From Gammaproteobacteria bacterium (GTDB taxonomy: Bacteria > Pseudomonadota > Gammaproteobacteria > Pseudomonadales > Azotimanducaceae): a stretch of 34,952 bases of DNA. Where the stretch lies: positions 1 through 34,952 of the forward strand of contig JAPOYI010000172.1 of assembly GCA_026706665.1 (NCBI GenBank), in the 5' to 3' direction. Positions 15,897 to 24,595 of the stretch are shown here, piece by piece. Under the pieces are notes generated by a model. It saw only the letters and a list, made by a program, of their open reading frames with translations, had not been told where the DNA came from and made no database searches. Within the stretch, counting starts at the first letter, position 1. Every line of letters starts with the position of its first letter. A program made the translations under genes and the position numbers.

Positions 15897-16547
15897 GTCA
15901 CGTCGTTCGACTTCGGAATCACGGAACCAAACGCCCTTAGACATTGGTTGGCATTGGACCACGGTACGGTTCGAGTAGCGGGCGCCGATCGTATCGCTAG
16001 TCGCTCTGTCAAACCTTCGACAGCGTTTCATCCCAAGGTCTACGCATTTCATCTCGACGATCAAACCTGCAATTTGCTCATCACGTCGGCGAATCTCACC
16101 GCGAGGGGGTTCACCGTGAATACTGAAGCTGGTTGGCCTCAACTCGGCGTTTCTTCTTCGCAGGTCGCCGCGGCATTCTCCCGGCTTTGCCAAGGTACGC
16201 AACCACTATCCGTGGAGGTGCTTGACGCTTACGACGAATACCCGAATAACTTTGTGATCGGTCGTCCCCGTTTACGGATGGGAAACCGTCAATGGGTGGA
16301 CCGCCCATTAACCTGGCACGGCAACAACCGGATGGAGCGGTTAAATCTCCCGACACAGGCTCAAGGCGGTCCAGACTACAGCAGTTCGGTCGTAAGGTTT
16401 CGCCGACTACCAGACGACTGCTTCGAACTCGCCGTGACACCGTTGGATTCGGATATCGCAAATGCATGGAAGCATGCTTCGTCGGAAAACGGCAATCTGT
16501 TCAGACTTGCTGCCCAAGCGAGCGCGAGGCTCGTTGGACTATTGTAG
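15897..16547 (+). pseudogene. PLD-family nuclease, N-terminally truncated
   Basis: 217 in-frame codons begin directly at the IS630 right end. The first reads VTSFDFGITEPNALRHW, followed by a phospholipase-D/BfiI-type active site: FHPKVYAFHLDD (HxK...D) and, 10 residues later, SANLTARGF. The C-terminal half (LPDDCFELAVTPLDS to the end) looks complete. Such single-domain PLD nucleases occur in restriction systems and DISARM (DrmC). If the IS and one TA are removed, the frame joins 64 upstream codons back to 14716, but no good start is seen there, so the true N-terminus may be lost. With the methyltransferase remnant it may derive from one former restriction or defence locus; that is inference. 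Confidence 0.65.
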
Positions 16548-16587
16548 GTCCATGGTGCCGGTTTCTCGGCAACGCCACTCAATTACG

Positions 16588-16603
16588 CATAATATATATT
16601 ATG
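16588..16603. repeat. Perfect 16-base AT-rich palindrome
   Basis: CATAATATATATTATG is its own reverse complement. It lies in the 124-base gap between the PLD-nuclease remnant and the convergent gspM gene, together with a second palindrome, CGCTATAGCG, at 16618-16627. Either might be part of a bidirectional terminator or a protein-binding site; neither has the GC-rich stem plus T-run of a standard terminator. Confidence 0.6.
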
Positions 16604-16671
16604 TTAAATAGCGGCTACGCTATAGCGTTGATGTGGCTATGGCATAGACCTGCGGATCCAGGCCGGTCGCC

Positions 16672-17175
16672 CTACCTGATGCTCAATCTCGCGTTGACCA
16701 TTCCCTCGGTATCCTCTGCATCGATGGCCGCTTGAAGGATCTTCAGGTCCTCCCCGACAAGCAGTCCGGTCCATCGCAGCACGTCGTTGAACGGCTGCTG
16801 CCGGATGACGACGTTGACGCTGCCATCGCTCTCGGGCCTGTACCGCGTGAGGCGGACGTTCGCGTCGCGTGCCGTGGCATCGATCAACGTGAGAAGTGAA
16901 CGGTTCGATGCGGCCGGGTTCGCGTCGTCCCGTTTCTGCCTTGCTTCGGCTTCGTGCGCGAGCATCCAGTCGAGCCGCGACTGCTGCTGTTCGTAGCGCG
17001 CAAGTGCCGCCGTGCGAAAGTCGTGTGCGGGCGAAAACGCGGCGGCATAAAGAACCGCTACAGACACCACGGCGCCGGCGACCTGCAACAGGAGCCGCTC
17101 ACGTTGCTCGAGGGCCCGGTATCGCCGTTCCAGGCCCGTGTCCCTGAGTGCGGCCCGCAATCGTTCGAGAATCAT
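16672..17175 (-). CDS. gspM: Type II secretion protein GspM
   Basis: 167-residue bitopic inner-membrane protein. A short basic cytoplasmic stretch (YRALEQRERLLLQ) is followed by one membrane helix (about residues 31-49), then a periplasmic ferredoxin-like domain; the helix after the membrane (YEQQQSRLDWMLAHEAEARQ) is typical of GspM. GspM pairs with GspL in the inner-membrane platform. The ATG overlaps the gspL stop (ATGA). It is the last gene of the run; no gspN or gspD follows, only a short gap and the accessory island. Confidence 0.88.
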   Translation of the reverse strand: MILERLRAALRDTGLERRYRALEQRERLLLQVAGAVVSVAVLYAAAFSPAHDFRTAALARYEQQQSRLDWMLAHEAEARQKRDDANPAASNRSLLTLIDATARDANVRLTRYRPESDGSVNVVIRQQPFNDVLRWTGLLVGEDLKILQAAIDAEDTEGMVNARLSIR

Positions 17176-18461
17176 CGTTCAGAGGCGCCTTCGGGGATCC
17201 GAACGCGCAGGCGCGCGCGTACGACGTTGTCGCGCTCTTCCGCGCTGCTTATGTCTACGGCGAGCGCCTGCCCTTCGAGTTCGCGCTTGAGTGCGTCGAT
17301 CTCGGCGTATCCCGCCAACCAGAGTTCGCTCGTGAGTTCGCTCCGGGAATCGTTGAAGGTGATCGACCTGACGTTGATGTCCGCTGTCCCCCGGTCCGTT
17401 CCCGCCGCCAGTTGTCCCAGCAGCAGGTGGAACGCGCCGCTCCCCGCACCGGATTCGCGCAGCTTCGCCCGCATCTGGGCGTATGCGTTGGGAACGCGCC
17501 GCTCGTTCGGATAGATGCTGCGATAGAGCTCCGCGGACTCCACTTCGATGGCGTCGGCCCGGTGGTTTGCGACGTATCCCTCGGCAATCAGTACTCCGAG
17601 GGTGACGATCAGCCACAGTGCGGCCAGGGCGGCCACACTGCGCCAACCTCCACGGAATGCGCGCGCCCGTTTCGCGGGCGTAAACGGTCCCTGCAGCAGG
17701 TTGACCTCTTCCCGGTACCGATCCCATCGCGAGGCAAGGAAATCCAGCACGGTTCCCTCAAGCGGCGTGCGCCTGACGGTGAAACCGTTGTGGTCCGTCT
17801 GTGGCCCGGACAGGTCGCCGCCTATCAGATGCAGGTCAAGAGGCTCGTCCATTTCGCCGAAACTTGCGCGGACCGATTCGAGGACGTGGCCAAGTGTCGA
17901 CGTCTCCACGCTGACTATGTCCTCGGGAGTCCTCACCAGCGCCTCGCCGTCCTCGAGGAGCACGCTCGCTGAAGTCTCGTCGCAGGGAAGCAGGCACGCG
18001 TCGGGCGCCATGTGACCCGGACGCAGGCCGCCATCGGCGAGGCGGGCGAGCCAGCCGGCAATCAGTTGCCTGTCGATCAGCGCGCAGCGGACGGGCTGCC
18101 CGCGCGATATCGGTCCGTGCGCCAGGTGCAGGGTCTCGACATCCTGGGTAAGGAACTCCTCCACCGCGAACGGCAATGCGCGCCGCATCTGTGCGGCGCG
18201 GCGGCCGGGAACCGTGCGGGACAGCCAGGCCACGCGGGCGCTGGGAACGAGGACCACGATGTTGTCCGGGTCGGCCAGGGCCTCCTCCGCATCGGCCACC
18301 CCGTCCGCTTCGAGGATATCCGCGGCGTCCGATTCGCCCTGCGCCACCGTGTTGCCGCGGCCGTCGTGCAACAGCCACTGACAGTGGATGGCGTCCTGGG
18401 ACTGCTCCGCACTACGGTCCGCCGGTCCCGGTGCCGATAGAATCCGGATGAACAGCCGCAC
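17172..18461 (-). CDS. gspL: Type II secretion protein GspL
   Basis: 429-residue platform protein that recruits the ATPase GspE. The N-terminal half is the actin-like cytoplasmic domain (VVLVPSARVAWLSRTVPGRR, ALPFAVEEFLTQDVETLHLA, GHMAPDACLLP), a single membrane helix lies near residues 271-292 (SVAALAALWLIVTLGVLIAEGY region), and the remainder is the periplasmic domain. It starts with GTG at 18461, supported by GGGGAGA about 8 bases upstream. A gap of 80 bases separates it from gspK, larger than elsewhere in this operon. Confidence 0.9.
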   Translation of the reverse strand: MRLFIRILSAPGPADRSAEQSQDAIHCQWLLHDGRGNTVAQGESDAADILEADGVADAEEALADPDNIVVLVPSARVAWLSRTVPGRRAAQMRRALPFAVEEFLTQDVETLHLAHGPISRGQPVRCALIDRQLIAGWLARLADGGLRPGHMAPDACLLPCDETSASVLLEDGEALVRTPEDIVSVETSTLGHVLESVRASFGEMDEPLDLHLIGGDLSGPQTDHNGFTVRRTPLEGTVLDFLASRWDRYREEVNLLQGPFTPAKRARAFRGGWRSVAALAALWLIVTLGVLIAEGYVANHRADAIEVESAELYRSIYPNERRVPNAYAQMRAKLRESGAGSGAFHLLLGQLAAGTDRGTADINVRSITFNDSRSELTSELWLAGYAEIDALKRELEGQALAVDISSAEERDNVVRARLRVRIPEGASER

Positions 18462-18541
18462 GAGGTATCTCCCCTACTTCGACGAACCGAAGGCCAGGAA
18501 CATTCACTAACTCAACTGGCCGCCTGGTGCAAGACCGCGAA

Positions 18542-19573
18542 TCAAGTGTCGCCTGCGGTTTCGGTGCCGGCCGGGACAGCTTCGTAGGTGGACGGAACGC
18601 GACGGCCGAAGTCCCGGCCAAGGAGCCAGATCCTGCCGGTAACCGGGTCGCGGTAGAGCGTCGAGACCAGCTCCGCACGGGCATCGCCCAGGTCGACCCG
18701 CACCTGTACCTCGAAAAACGCGCTGGTTACCGTCAGTGCTTCGACGCTGTCGCGCAGCCCCGGGTACTGCGTTACGGCCTCGGCAATGTCCTTGAACTCC
18801 CTCGCGGACTCCGCCGGGGCCTCCGCTTCTTCCGTTGCGAACGATGCGCCCAGACTGTACAGGACGGTGCCCCCCGCCGTATTGGCGTTGACCCTGAGTT
18901 CGCTGTCGGGGAGCAGCGCGACATGGGGCATCAAACGTTCGTACGCAGCCTTGGTGAACCCCTTTACGGCGAGCATCGCGCTGGCGCTGGCGGCAGGTTG
19001 ATTGGCGGCGCGATAGGCGGGTTGCGCGAGCAGGTAGTCCTCGTCTTCGGCGCCGTATCCGTACACGGTCTCGTCGCCGTCTATCCAGTCGAGCCAGGCA
19101 TCCGCCAGGTTGGGGTCGAGTTCGAGCTGTGCCAGGAGGCGCTTGAACCGCTGCAGGTTTTTCGGCGACCTGACCGCGTTCAGGTTGAGACGCCGTTCCA
19201 GGTCGACGATGGCAAGTTCGATCCGTCCCCCTTCGATTTCAAACGGTCGGATCGGCAACGCCCAGTTTTCGAGGAGCGTGTCGAGGGCGTTGTTGTTGGA
19301 CCAGTCCTCGAACAGGAGCTGGCGCGCATAGGTCTCCGCGCCGAAGGCATACTGGCGTGCCTGCCCGCCTTCGAAGACGTGTCGGGCGTGGGCAATGGTG
19401 AGCGACTGTCGCGAGATCATCTGGGATGCAATCGCACTGGCGAGCGCCACGACCAGCAAAACGCTGACAAGCGCTACACCGGAGACACGGCGGACGCGTT
19501 CGCCAGCATGGACAGCAAGGTCGGAACTGGCATGGCGGCGCTCTTCGATCAGATTGATTACGTGATATATCAA
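18542..19573 (-). CDS. gspK: Type II secretion minor pseudopilin GspK
   Basis: 343-residue tip pseudopilin; its large globular domain is what sets it apart from the other pseudopilins. The prepilin segment RRVSG/VALVSVLLVVALASAI would be cut by GspO/PilD after Gly32, exposing a hydrophobic helix without the usual Glu5, as is normal for GspK. LERRLNLNAV and DWIDGD are characteristic of the K family, the second near the calcium-binding region. The only start giving the whole leader is TTG at 19573, 18 bases after the gspJ stop; the leader of 32 residues is long and the true start is uncertain. The junction with gspJ is strikingly AT-rich. Confidence 0.88.
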   Translation of the reverse strand: MIYHVINLIEERRHASSDLAVHAGERVRRVSGVALVSVLLVVALASAIASQMISRQSLTIAHARHVFEGGQARQYAFGAETYARQLLFEDWSNNNALDTLLENWALPIRPFEIEGGRIELAIVDLERRLNLNAVRSPKNLQRFKRLLAQLELDPNLADAWLDWIDGDETVYGYGAEDEDYLLAQPAYRAANQPAASASAMLAVKGFTKAAYERLMPHVALLPDSELRVNANTAGGTVLYSLGASFATEEAEAPAESAREFKDIAEAVTQYPGLRDSVEALTVTSAFFEVQVRVDLGDARAELVSTLYRDPVTGRIWLLGRDFGRRVPSTYEAVPAGTETAGDT

Positions 19574-19591
19574 AAAATTAAGTACTTTATT

Positions 19592-20236
19592 TCATTCGGT
19601 TTCGAGATCACGCTCGGGGTCTGCAACAAGAACCTGGGGCGCCATCTTCGCGGGGACCGTCCACAGGCGCTCGATATCGCCGTATGGAGGCAGCGTCATC
19701 TGCAGGACCACGGCGGCGAGTCCCTTTTCCGCGGCGACGGCGTCACCCTCCGGCGGCCAGAACCTGTGCTCGACCCCGGCGGCATCCACCGCCAGGACAT
19801 CCATCTCGGTGATATCGGCGAGCAGTAGCTGTCGGATCGGACGACTGTCCCGGGCGCGGTCGAGTACCGGCCAGTAGAGGCGAAACAACGCGTCTTCCAC
19901 CCTCGCGTAAGCGACCCGTTGCAGTTCCGAACGGCCCTGTCCCAGCGGATTGGCCCAGCCGCGCCGGGTCAAATGCAGTACGCCGAACTCGTCGATCTCG
20001 AACCCGGGATGCGAATCGCCGAATTCGTCACGCACGTCCCGATATGCGAGTTGCTGGACGTCACGCCGGATAATCTCGATCGCGCGCTGCACTTCGACGA
20101 GGCGTTGGGCCCGGACCTCGATGACCTCCTCCATGTCGATGATCTGTATCAGCAGGCGGTTCGACATGAGGCCAATCACGGCGAATACCGCCAGGGCGAC
20201 CAGCATCTCGATCAGGGTGAATCCGGACCGCTTCAC
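19592..20236 (-). CDS. gspJ: Type II secretion minor pseudopilin GspJ
   Basis: 214-residue pseudopilin with a five-residue basic leader and the processing site KRSG/FTLIEMLVALAVFAVIG. Downstream RAQRLVEVQRAIEIIRRDVQQL is the GspJ-typical helix. It starts with GTG at 20236, one base after the gspI stop. GspJ, I and K form the tip complex of the pseudopilus. Confidence 0.92.
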   Translation of the reverse strand: MKRSGFTLIEMLVALAVFAVIGLMSNRLLIQIIDMEEVIEVRAQRLVEVQRAIEIIRRDVQQLAYRDVRDEFGDSHPGFEIDEFGVLHLTRRGWANPLGQGRSELQRVAYARVEDALFRLYWPVLDRARDSRPIRQLLLADITEMDVLAVDAAGVEHRFWPPEGDAVAAEKGLAAVVLQMTLPPYGDIERLWTVPAKMAPQVLVADPERDLETE

Positions 20237-20237
20237 G

Positions 20238-20621
20238 TCAGTGCCGCCCGATGAACGCCGTCAGGGTATCGACCGGCCCCACTTCGCGTCCGTCTTCCAG
20301 GGCGAAGACCGAGTATTCGGCCCGCCACAGCATGGGATGATCCGTCTCGTGGATTTCCTCGACGACCAGCCACTCCCGGGAACCGAGATTGACGCGGCGG
20401 CGATCGGTGCCGGCGGACACCGGCGTACCCTCCACGACCTGGTCCAGGCGCACGCGCTCGATTTCGTTCTCCGCCACCCACCGGGCGAGCGCCCGACGCT
20501 CCATCGAGTAGGTTTGCGCCGCCGTATCGCCTCCCCTGACGAGCACGGCCGTCGCGACGATCGACACGACGGCCAATGCGACCATCAGCTCGATCAACGT
20601 AAAGCCGGGCCTGCTGCTCAA
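20238..20621 (-). CDS. gspI: Type II secretion minor pseudopilin GspI
   Basis: 127-residue pseudopilin, a normal GspI length, with leader LSSRPG and mature start FTLIELMVALAVVSI. RALARWVAENEIERVRL is the GspI signature helix (the WVAENxxxxxRL pattern). The best start is TTG at 20619-20621, which overlaps the gspH stop as TTGA; a much longer open frame upstream lies inside gspH and is not real. Nothing else in frame could give a proper prepilin leader. Confidence 0.9.
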   Translation of the reverse strand: MSSRPGFTLIELMVALAVVSIVATAVLVRGGDTAAQTYSMERRALARWVAENEIERVRLDQVVEGTPVSAGTDRRRVNLGSREWLVVEEIHETDHPMLWRAEYSVFALEDGREVGPVDTLTAFIGRH

Positions 20622-21220
20622 GTTCGTTCTTCCGGTTGATCCGCTCGGGACGCCCGCGTACGGGAGATTCCGTCGGAAGTCACCGACCACGGGGGATGCC
20701 CGCCAGCGCGGATACTGATGAGGAACGGAGTTTGCTCGCCGCTCGCCAGGATCAATACCTGGGGAATGCGGGGGTTCGCGTCGCCCTCCTCCTCCTCGGT
20801 CGCCTGCCCATCCTGCCCTCTGGCCAGTTGCCTGGACGAAGCGCCCCAGTCCGATTGCTGCAGGGACAGGACCACGCCTTCCGGAGTATTCCGGGTTCTG
20901 AAGGTGCTCTTCGATGCCGCCCGCCAGGCGCTGGCGAGTTCGTCGTGGACCAGGAATCCGTATCGCGTCTGGTCGACGAACACTCCCCAGGACTCGTTCC
21001 CGCTGACCGCTTCGGCCCGCGCGAGTTCGATCAGTTCCGCGAGCCGCCTGGCTTCCGTCTCCACATCGCGTGCCCTGTCCGCGCTGATCGAATGGAGTAT
21101 CACGACGCCTGCCAGGACGCCGATGATCGCCATGACGATGAATATCTCGATGAATGTGAACCCGGCGCGCGTCACGCGCAGCCGCACCGGGCGCAAGCGA
21201 CACCGTGGCCCGGAATTCAC
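20618..21220 (-). CDS. gspH: Type II secretion minor pseudopilin GspH
   Basis: Pseudopilin with processing site TRAG/FTFIEIFIVMAIIGVLAGVV followed by a beta-rich domain (WGVFVDQTRYGFLV). No ATG fits; in-frame starts downstream of the gspG stop are GTG at 21220, TTG at 21196, and GTG at 21187 or 21175. I list the first (200 residues), but a shorter leader is equally likely. A Gln/Glu-rich segment with four consecutive Glu lies in the globular domain (EEEEGD). It caps the major pseudopilus below the I-J-K tip. Confidence 0.88.
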   Translation of the reverse strand: MNSGPRCRLRPVRLRVTRAGFTFIEIFIVMAIIGVLAGVVILHSISADRARDVETEARRLAELIELARAEAVSGNESWGVFVDQTRYGFLVHDELASAWRAASKSTFRTRNTPEGVVLSLQQSDWGASSRQLARGQDGQATEEEEGDANPRIPQVLILASGEQTPFLISIRAGGHPPWSVTSDGISRTRASRADQPEERT

Positions 21221-21236
21221 CGGAGCGCGGCGCCCG

Positions 21237-21662
21237 TCAGAGATCGCGATAGTGGATGTCCGCCGCGGACCCCTCGCCGCCCTCCTTGCCGTCGGCGCCC
21301 AGCGAGTACAGCTCGAACGTATCACCTGCATTGATGTAGACGTAGGGGTTCTGCCACGGGTCGGGCGGAACCTTTCCAGTTCGGGTGTAGCCGCCTGGGT
21401 TGTAGTTCCTCGGCTCGGGAAACCCGCTTGGCTTGTTCACCAGGGCTTCGAGGCCCTGGTCCGTGGACGGGTAATGGGCGTTGTCGAGGCGATACATGTC
21501 GAGGGTTGCGCCAATGGCGCGCAGATCGGACATCGCCGCGGTGCGGCGGGCCTGGTCGCTGCGGCCGATGAGGTTGGGCACGAACAGCGCGGCGATCACG
21601 CCGATGACAACCACCACCAGCATGATCTCCACGAGGGTGAAACCGGCGCGCCGCCTGTTCAT
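21237..21662 (-). CDS. gspG: Type II secretion major pseudopilin GspG
   Basis: 141-residue major pseudopilin that forms the pseudopilus shaft. Processing site is RRAG/FTLVEIMLVVVVIGVIAALF with the conserved Glu5, followed by RTAAMSDLRAIGATLDMYRL, YPSTDQGLEALV and PPDPWQNPYVY. The C-terminal ELYSLGADGKEGGEG carries the conserved calcium-binding Asp. The ATG is 3 bases after the gspF stop. Confidence 0.95.
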   Translation of the reverse strand: MNRRRAGFTLVEIMLVVVVIGVIAALFVPNLIGRSDQARRTAAMSDLRAIGATLDMYRLDNAHYPSTDQGLEALVNKPSGFPEPRNYNPGGYTRTGKVPPDPWQNPYVYINAGDTFELYSLGADGKEGGEGSAADIHYRDL

Positions 21663-21665
21663 GGT

Positions 21666-22874
21666 TCAGGCCACAAGTTCATGAATACTGAGAATCGGCA
21701 GGAGAATGGCCAACACGATGGTGACAACAACTAGCCCCATGATAACCATCATTGTCGGCTCGAACACGCGTACCAGGGCGTTCGTCAGCCTCTCGATCTC
21801 GCTTTGCTGAAACCGCGCCACCTTGCGCAGCATTGTGTCCAGTTCGCCGCTCGACTCGCCACTCGCGACCATGTGCAGGAACATCGGCGGGAAATGCCCC
21901 GAGGAACCCAGCGCCGCGCGCAGGCTCGAACCTTCACTCACCAACTGGACGGCATCGCTCAAGCCCCTTTTGAGCCACTGGTTGGAGACCACCTCCCCGG
22001 CGATGCGCATGGCTTCGACCAATGGGACGCCGCTCGATGTCAGTATCGAGAGCGTATTGGCGTAGCGGCTGGCGTTGCTGCCGCGAACGATCCGGCCCAG
22101 CAATGGCAGGACAAGCTTCCGGCGATCCCATTGCAGGCGAACGCCGGGGTGTGCGAGCAGGCGGCGAAGACCGATCCAGACCACGAGGAGGCCAAGGGCC
22201 AGCAACCACATGTAGCCTTGCAGGAACTCGCTCAAGGCAATCATCAGCCGCGTCAGCAGCGGCAGTTCGCTCCCGGTGTCTTCGAACACCTGGACGACTT
22301 CCGGCACGATGTAAACCAGCAGCGCGCCGACGATCAGCATGGCGAAGACGAGCAGGACGACGGGATAGAACAGTGCCATCTCGACGTTCCTGCGGGACTC
22401 GAAACTCGCCTCGGTGTAGTCGGCGAGGTTTTCCAGCACAGCGTCCAGGTGGCCGGACTGCTCGCCCGCGGCCACCGTGGACCGGTACATGTCGGAGAAC
22501 GTGGACGGGAACTCGCCGAGGGCCGCGGCGAGTGTATGTCCTTCCCGAACCCTTCCGCGCACGGTCATGATCATGGCACGGGGCCGGCGTTTCTCGATCT
22601 GGCCGGCGACGGCGTCGAGCGATTCCTCCACGGGCAGCCCGGCGGAGATCATCGTGGCCATCTGGCGGGTGAACAGGGCCTGGTCCAGCGCGGACATGCC
22701 GCGGGGAAACGCCCAGCGAAACCCGTCGGCGCGCTCCCGGGTGATGTCGACGGAAAGTGGAGTGAGCCCGGCGTCGCGCAGCGCCTGGCGCACCTGACGG
22801 CTGCTATCGCCTTCGGTGACCCCCTTTTTCCTGCGTCCCCGCGAATCGAGGGCGAGGTATTCGAACGCAGCCAT
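21666..22874 (-). CDS. gspF: Type II secretion inner-membrane protein GspF
   Basis: 402-residue polytopic platform protein. Two repeats of the GspF domain are visible: FTRQMATMISAGLPVEESLDAVAGQ with its first membrane helices (VVLLVFAMLIVGALLVYIVPEV), and ANTLSILTSSGVPLVEAMRIAGE ending in a C-terminal helix (MVIMGLVVVTIVLAILLPI). The cytoplasmic domains contact GspE. Full family length; starts 7 bases after the gspE stop. Confidence 0.93.
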   Translation of the reverse strand: MAAFEYLALDSRGRRKKGVTEGDSSRQVRQALRDAGLTPLSVDITRERADGFRWAFPRGMSALDQALFTRQMATMISAGLPVEESLDAVAGQIEKRRPRAMIMTVRGRVREGHTLAAALGEFPSTFSDMYRSTVAAGEQSGHLDAVLENLADYTEASFESRRNVEMALFYPVVLLVFAMLIVGALLVYIVPEVVQVFEDTGSELPLLTRLMIALSEFLQGYMWLLALGLLVVWIGLRRLLAHPGVRLQWDRRKLVLPLLGRIVRGSNASRYANTLSILTSSGVPLVEAMRIAGEVVSNQWLKRGLSDAVQLVSEGSSLRAALGSSGHFPPMFLHMVASGESSGELDTMLRKVARFQQSEIERLTNALVRVFEPTMMVIMGLVVVTIVLAILLPILSIHELVA

Positions 22875-22881
22875 GAGGGCG

Positions 22882-24378
22882 CTAGGTCCCGCCGTCGTCC
22901 AGGGTAGCCCGCATCACCTCTTCCACCGTCGTGATTCCCTGCCGCACCTTCGCGCGGCCGTCCTCGCGAATGCTGGGGAAGCGCTCCCGGATGTGGTGGA
23001 ACAGCGTCTGCTCGGAGGCGCGGTCGTGGATCAGTTCCCGCATGGCGTCGTCGGCAACGATGAGTTCGTAGATGCCGGTTCGTCCGCGGTAGCCGCTATG
23101 CCCGCAAGCGTCGCATCCCCGGGCGCGATAGATGCTGGTGTCATCCCCGGCGTCCAGGAAGCGCCGTTCGAAGGCGTTCGGCTCCCGGGGCGCCTTGCAT
23201 TGATCGCACAGTACCCGGACGAGCCGCTGCGCAAGCACGCCGGCGAGGCTCGAGGCGACGAGAAACGGCTCGACGCCCTGGTCCACCAGGCGGACAACCG
23301 CGCCGACAGCCGTATTGGTGTGCAGCGTCGACATCACCAGGTGGCCCGTGAGGCTCGCCTGGATCGCGATCTGCGCCGTCTCGAGATCGCGAATCTCGCC
23401 CACCATGACGACATCCGGGTCCTGGCGAAGAATCGCCCGCAGGCCCCTGGCAAAGGTCATGTCCGCCTTTTCGTTGACCTGCGTCTGCCCTATTCCGGTC
23501 AGGTTGTATTCGACCGGGTCCTCTATCGTGAGGATGTTCATGGTATGCGTGCTGAGTTCGGTCAACGACGCGTACAGGGTCGTCGTCTTTCCTGAGCCGG
23601 TGGGCCCGGTCACGAGAAAGATGCCGTGAGGCCGATGGACCACCTCGCGCAGCAGTTCCAGGACTTCCTGGCTCATGCCGAGATAAGGCAGTGTGAGCCG
23701 TTCCGCCTGCTTGTCCAGGATGCGCAGTACCACCCGCTCCCCGTTCGCCGAAGGCAGCGTCGAGACGCGGACGTCCACTTCGCGGCCCCCGATGCGCAAC
23801 GTGATCCTGCCGTCCTGGGGAATTCGCTTCTCGGCGATATCGAGTTTCGCCATCACCTTGATCCGCGACACCAGGAGCGGTGCGAGGGCGCGTTTCGGCC
23901 GAACGATCTCGCGCATGACGCCATCGATGCGGAAACGCACGGAGAGGTCCTTCTCGAAGGTCTCGATGTGCACATCCGAAGCGTCTTCCCGGATCGCCTC
24001 GGCGAGGAGCGCGTTGATCAGGCGAATGATGGGAGCGTCGTCCTCCTGTTCCAGCAGGTCTCCAACCTCGGGTACCGACTCCGCGAGGCGCGCGAGGTCC
24101 ATGTCGTCGCCGAGGTCTTCCACCATCTGCTTCGCCTCGGAAGCGTCCCTGGCGTAGACCTCGGTGAGGAGGCGCTCGAATTCTCCGTTCGAAACCTTGC
24201 GAAGGGCGAACCCGCTTCCGGCAAACCGCCTGACCTCCGCCAGGGTAGTCAAGGCGGGCATCTCCCTGCAGACGAGGGTGATGCGCCCGTTCGATCCCGG
24301 ACTGTCCGTAATGGCGACGCCGAACCGTCTCGCGAACGCGAACGGCAAGCGTCTGGCGACTTCGGGTGGTTCCTGCAT
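22882..24378 (-). CDS. gspE: Type II secretion ATPase GspE
   Basis: 498-residue hexameric ATPase that drives pseudopilus assembly. The N1/N2 domains that bind GspL come first, then [22 protein letters not shown], Walker [11 protein letters not shown], the Asp box ([18 protein letters not shown]), Walker [12 protein letters not shown] and the His box STLHTNTA. The tetracysteine zinc site is intact (CDQC, then [12 protein letters not shown]). ATG at 24378 has an AGG site upstream; TTG at 24408 would add ten residues. It is the first gene of the E-to-M operon, with an inverted repeat about 70 bases upstream. Confidence 0.93.
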   Translation of the reverse strand: MQEPPEVARRLPFAFARRFGVAITDSPGSNGRITLVCREMPALTTLAEVRRFAGSGFALRKVSNGEFERLLTEVYARDASEAKQMVEDLGDDMDLARLAESVPEVGDLLEQEDDAPIIRLINALLAEAIREDASDVHIETFEKDLSVRFRIDGVMREIVRPKRALAPLLVSRIKVMAKLDIAEKRIPQDGRITLRIGGREVDVRVSTLPSANGERVVLRILDKQAERLTLPYLGMSQEVLELLREVVHRPHGIFLVTGPTGSGKTTTLYASLTELSTHTMNILTIEDPVEYNLTGIGQTQVNEKADMTFARGLRAILRQDPDVVMVGEIRDLETAQIAIQASLTGHLVMSTLHTNTAVGAVVRLVDQGVEPFLVASSLAGVLAQRLVRVLCDQCKAPREPNAFERRFLDAGDDTSIYRARGCDACGHSGYRGRTGIYELIVADDAMRELIHDRASEQTLFHHIRERFPSIREDGRAKVRQGITTVEEVMRATLDDGGT

Positions 24379-24446
24379 CTGCCTGGCTACAGTCGGCGGA
24401 ATGATCAACGGATCATAACGCCCTTATGCGACAGCCGCTTGCCTCG

Positions 24447-24498
24447 CATGGAACAAACGTCTCCGGGAGCGTCAGCGACCGGGGGCGGTTGTTCCATG
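24447..24498. repeat. Inverted repeat upstream of gspE
   Basis: CATGGAACAA (24447-24456) and TTGTTCCATG (24489-24498) are perfect 10-base inverted arms with a 32-base loop. The repeat lies in the 217-base gap between the Nudix gene (3' end at 24596) and gspE, both on the minus strand. It could be a regulator's split operator for the secretion operon, or a stem in the readthrough transcript. There is no T-run, which argues against a simple terminator. Confidence 0.6.
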
Positions 24499-24595
24499 GG
24501 CGACGAGTTGGGCCGGGCCCGGGGAGCGCGAGGGGCACCACCCTCGCAAGAAAGCGCCCGGCGGCGAAGGCGGCGACCGTGGGGCACTTGCGTCG

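Noticed and set aside
20622-21203. Long GspI reading back to 21203
   Set aside because: The extra 193 codons lie within gspH and give no prepilin leader; TTG at 20621 gives a normal GspI.
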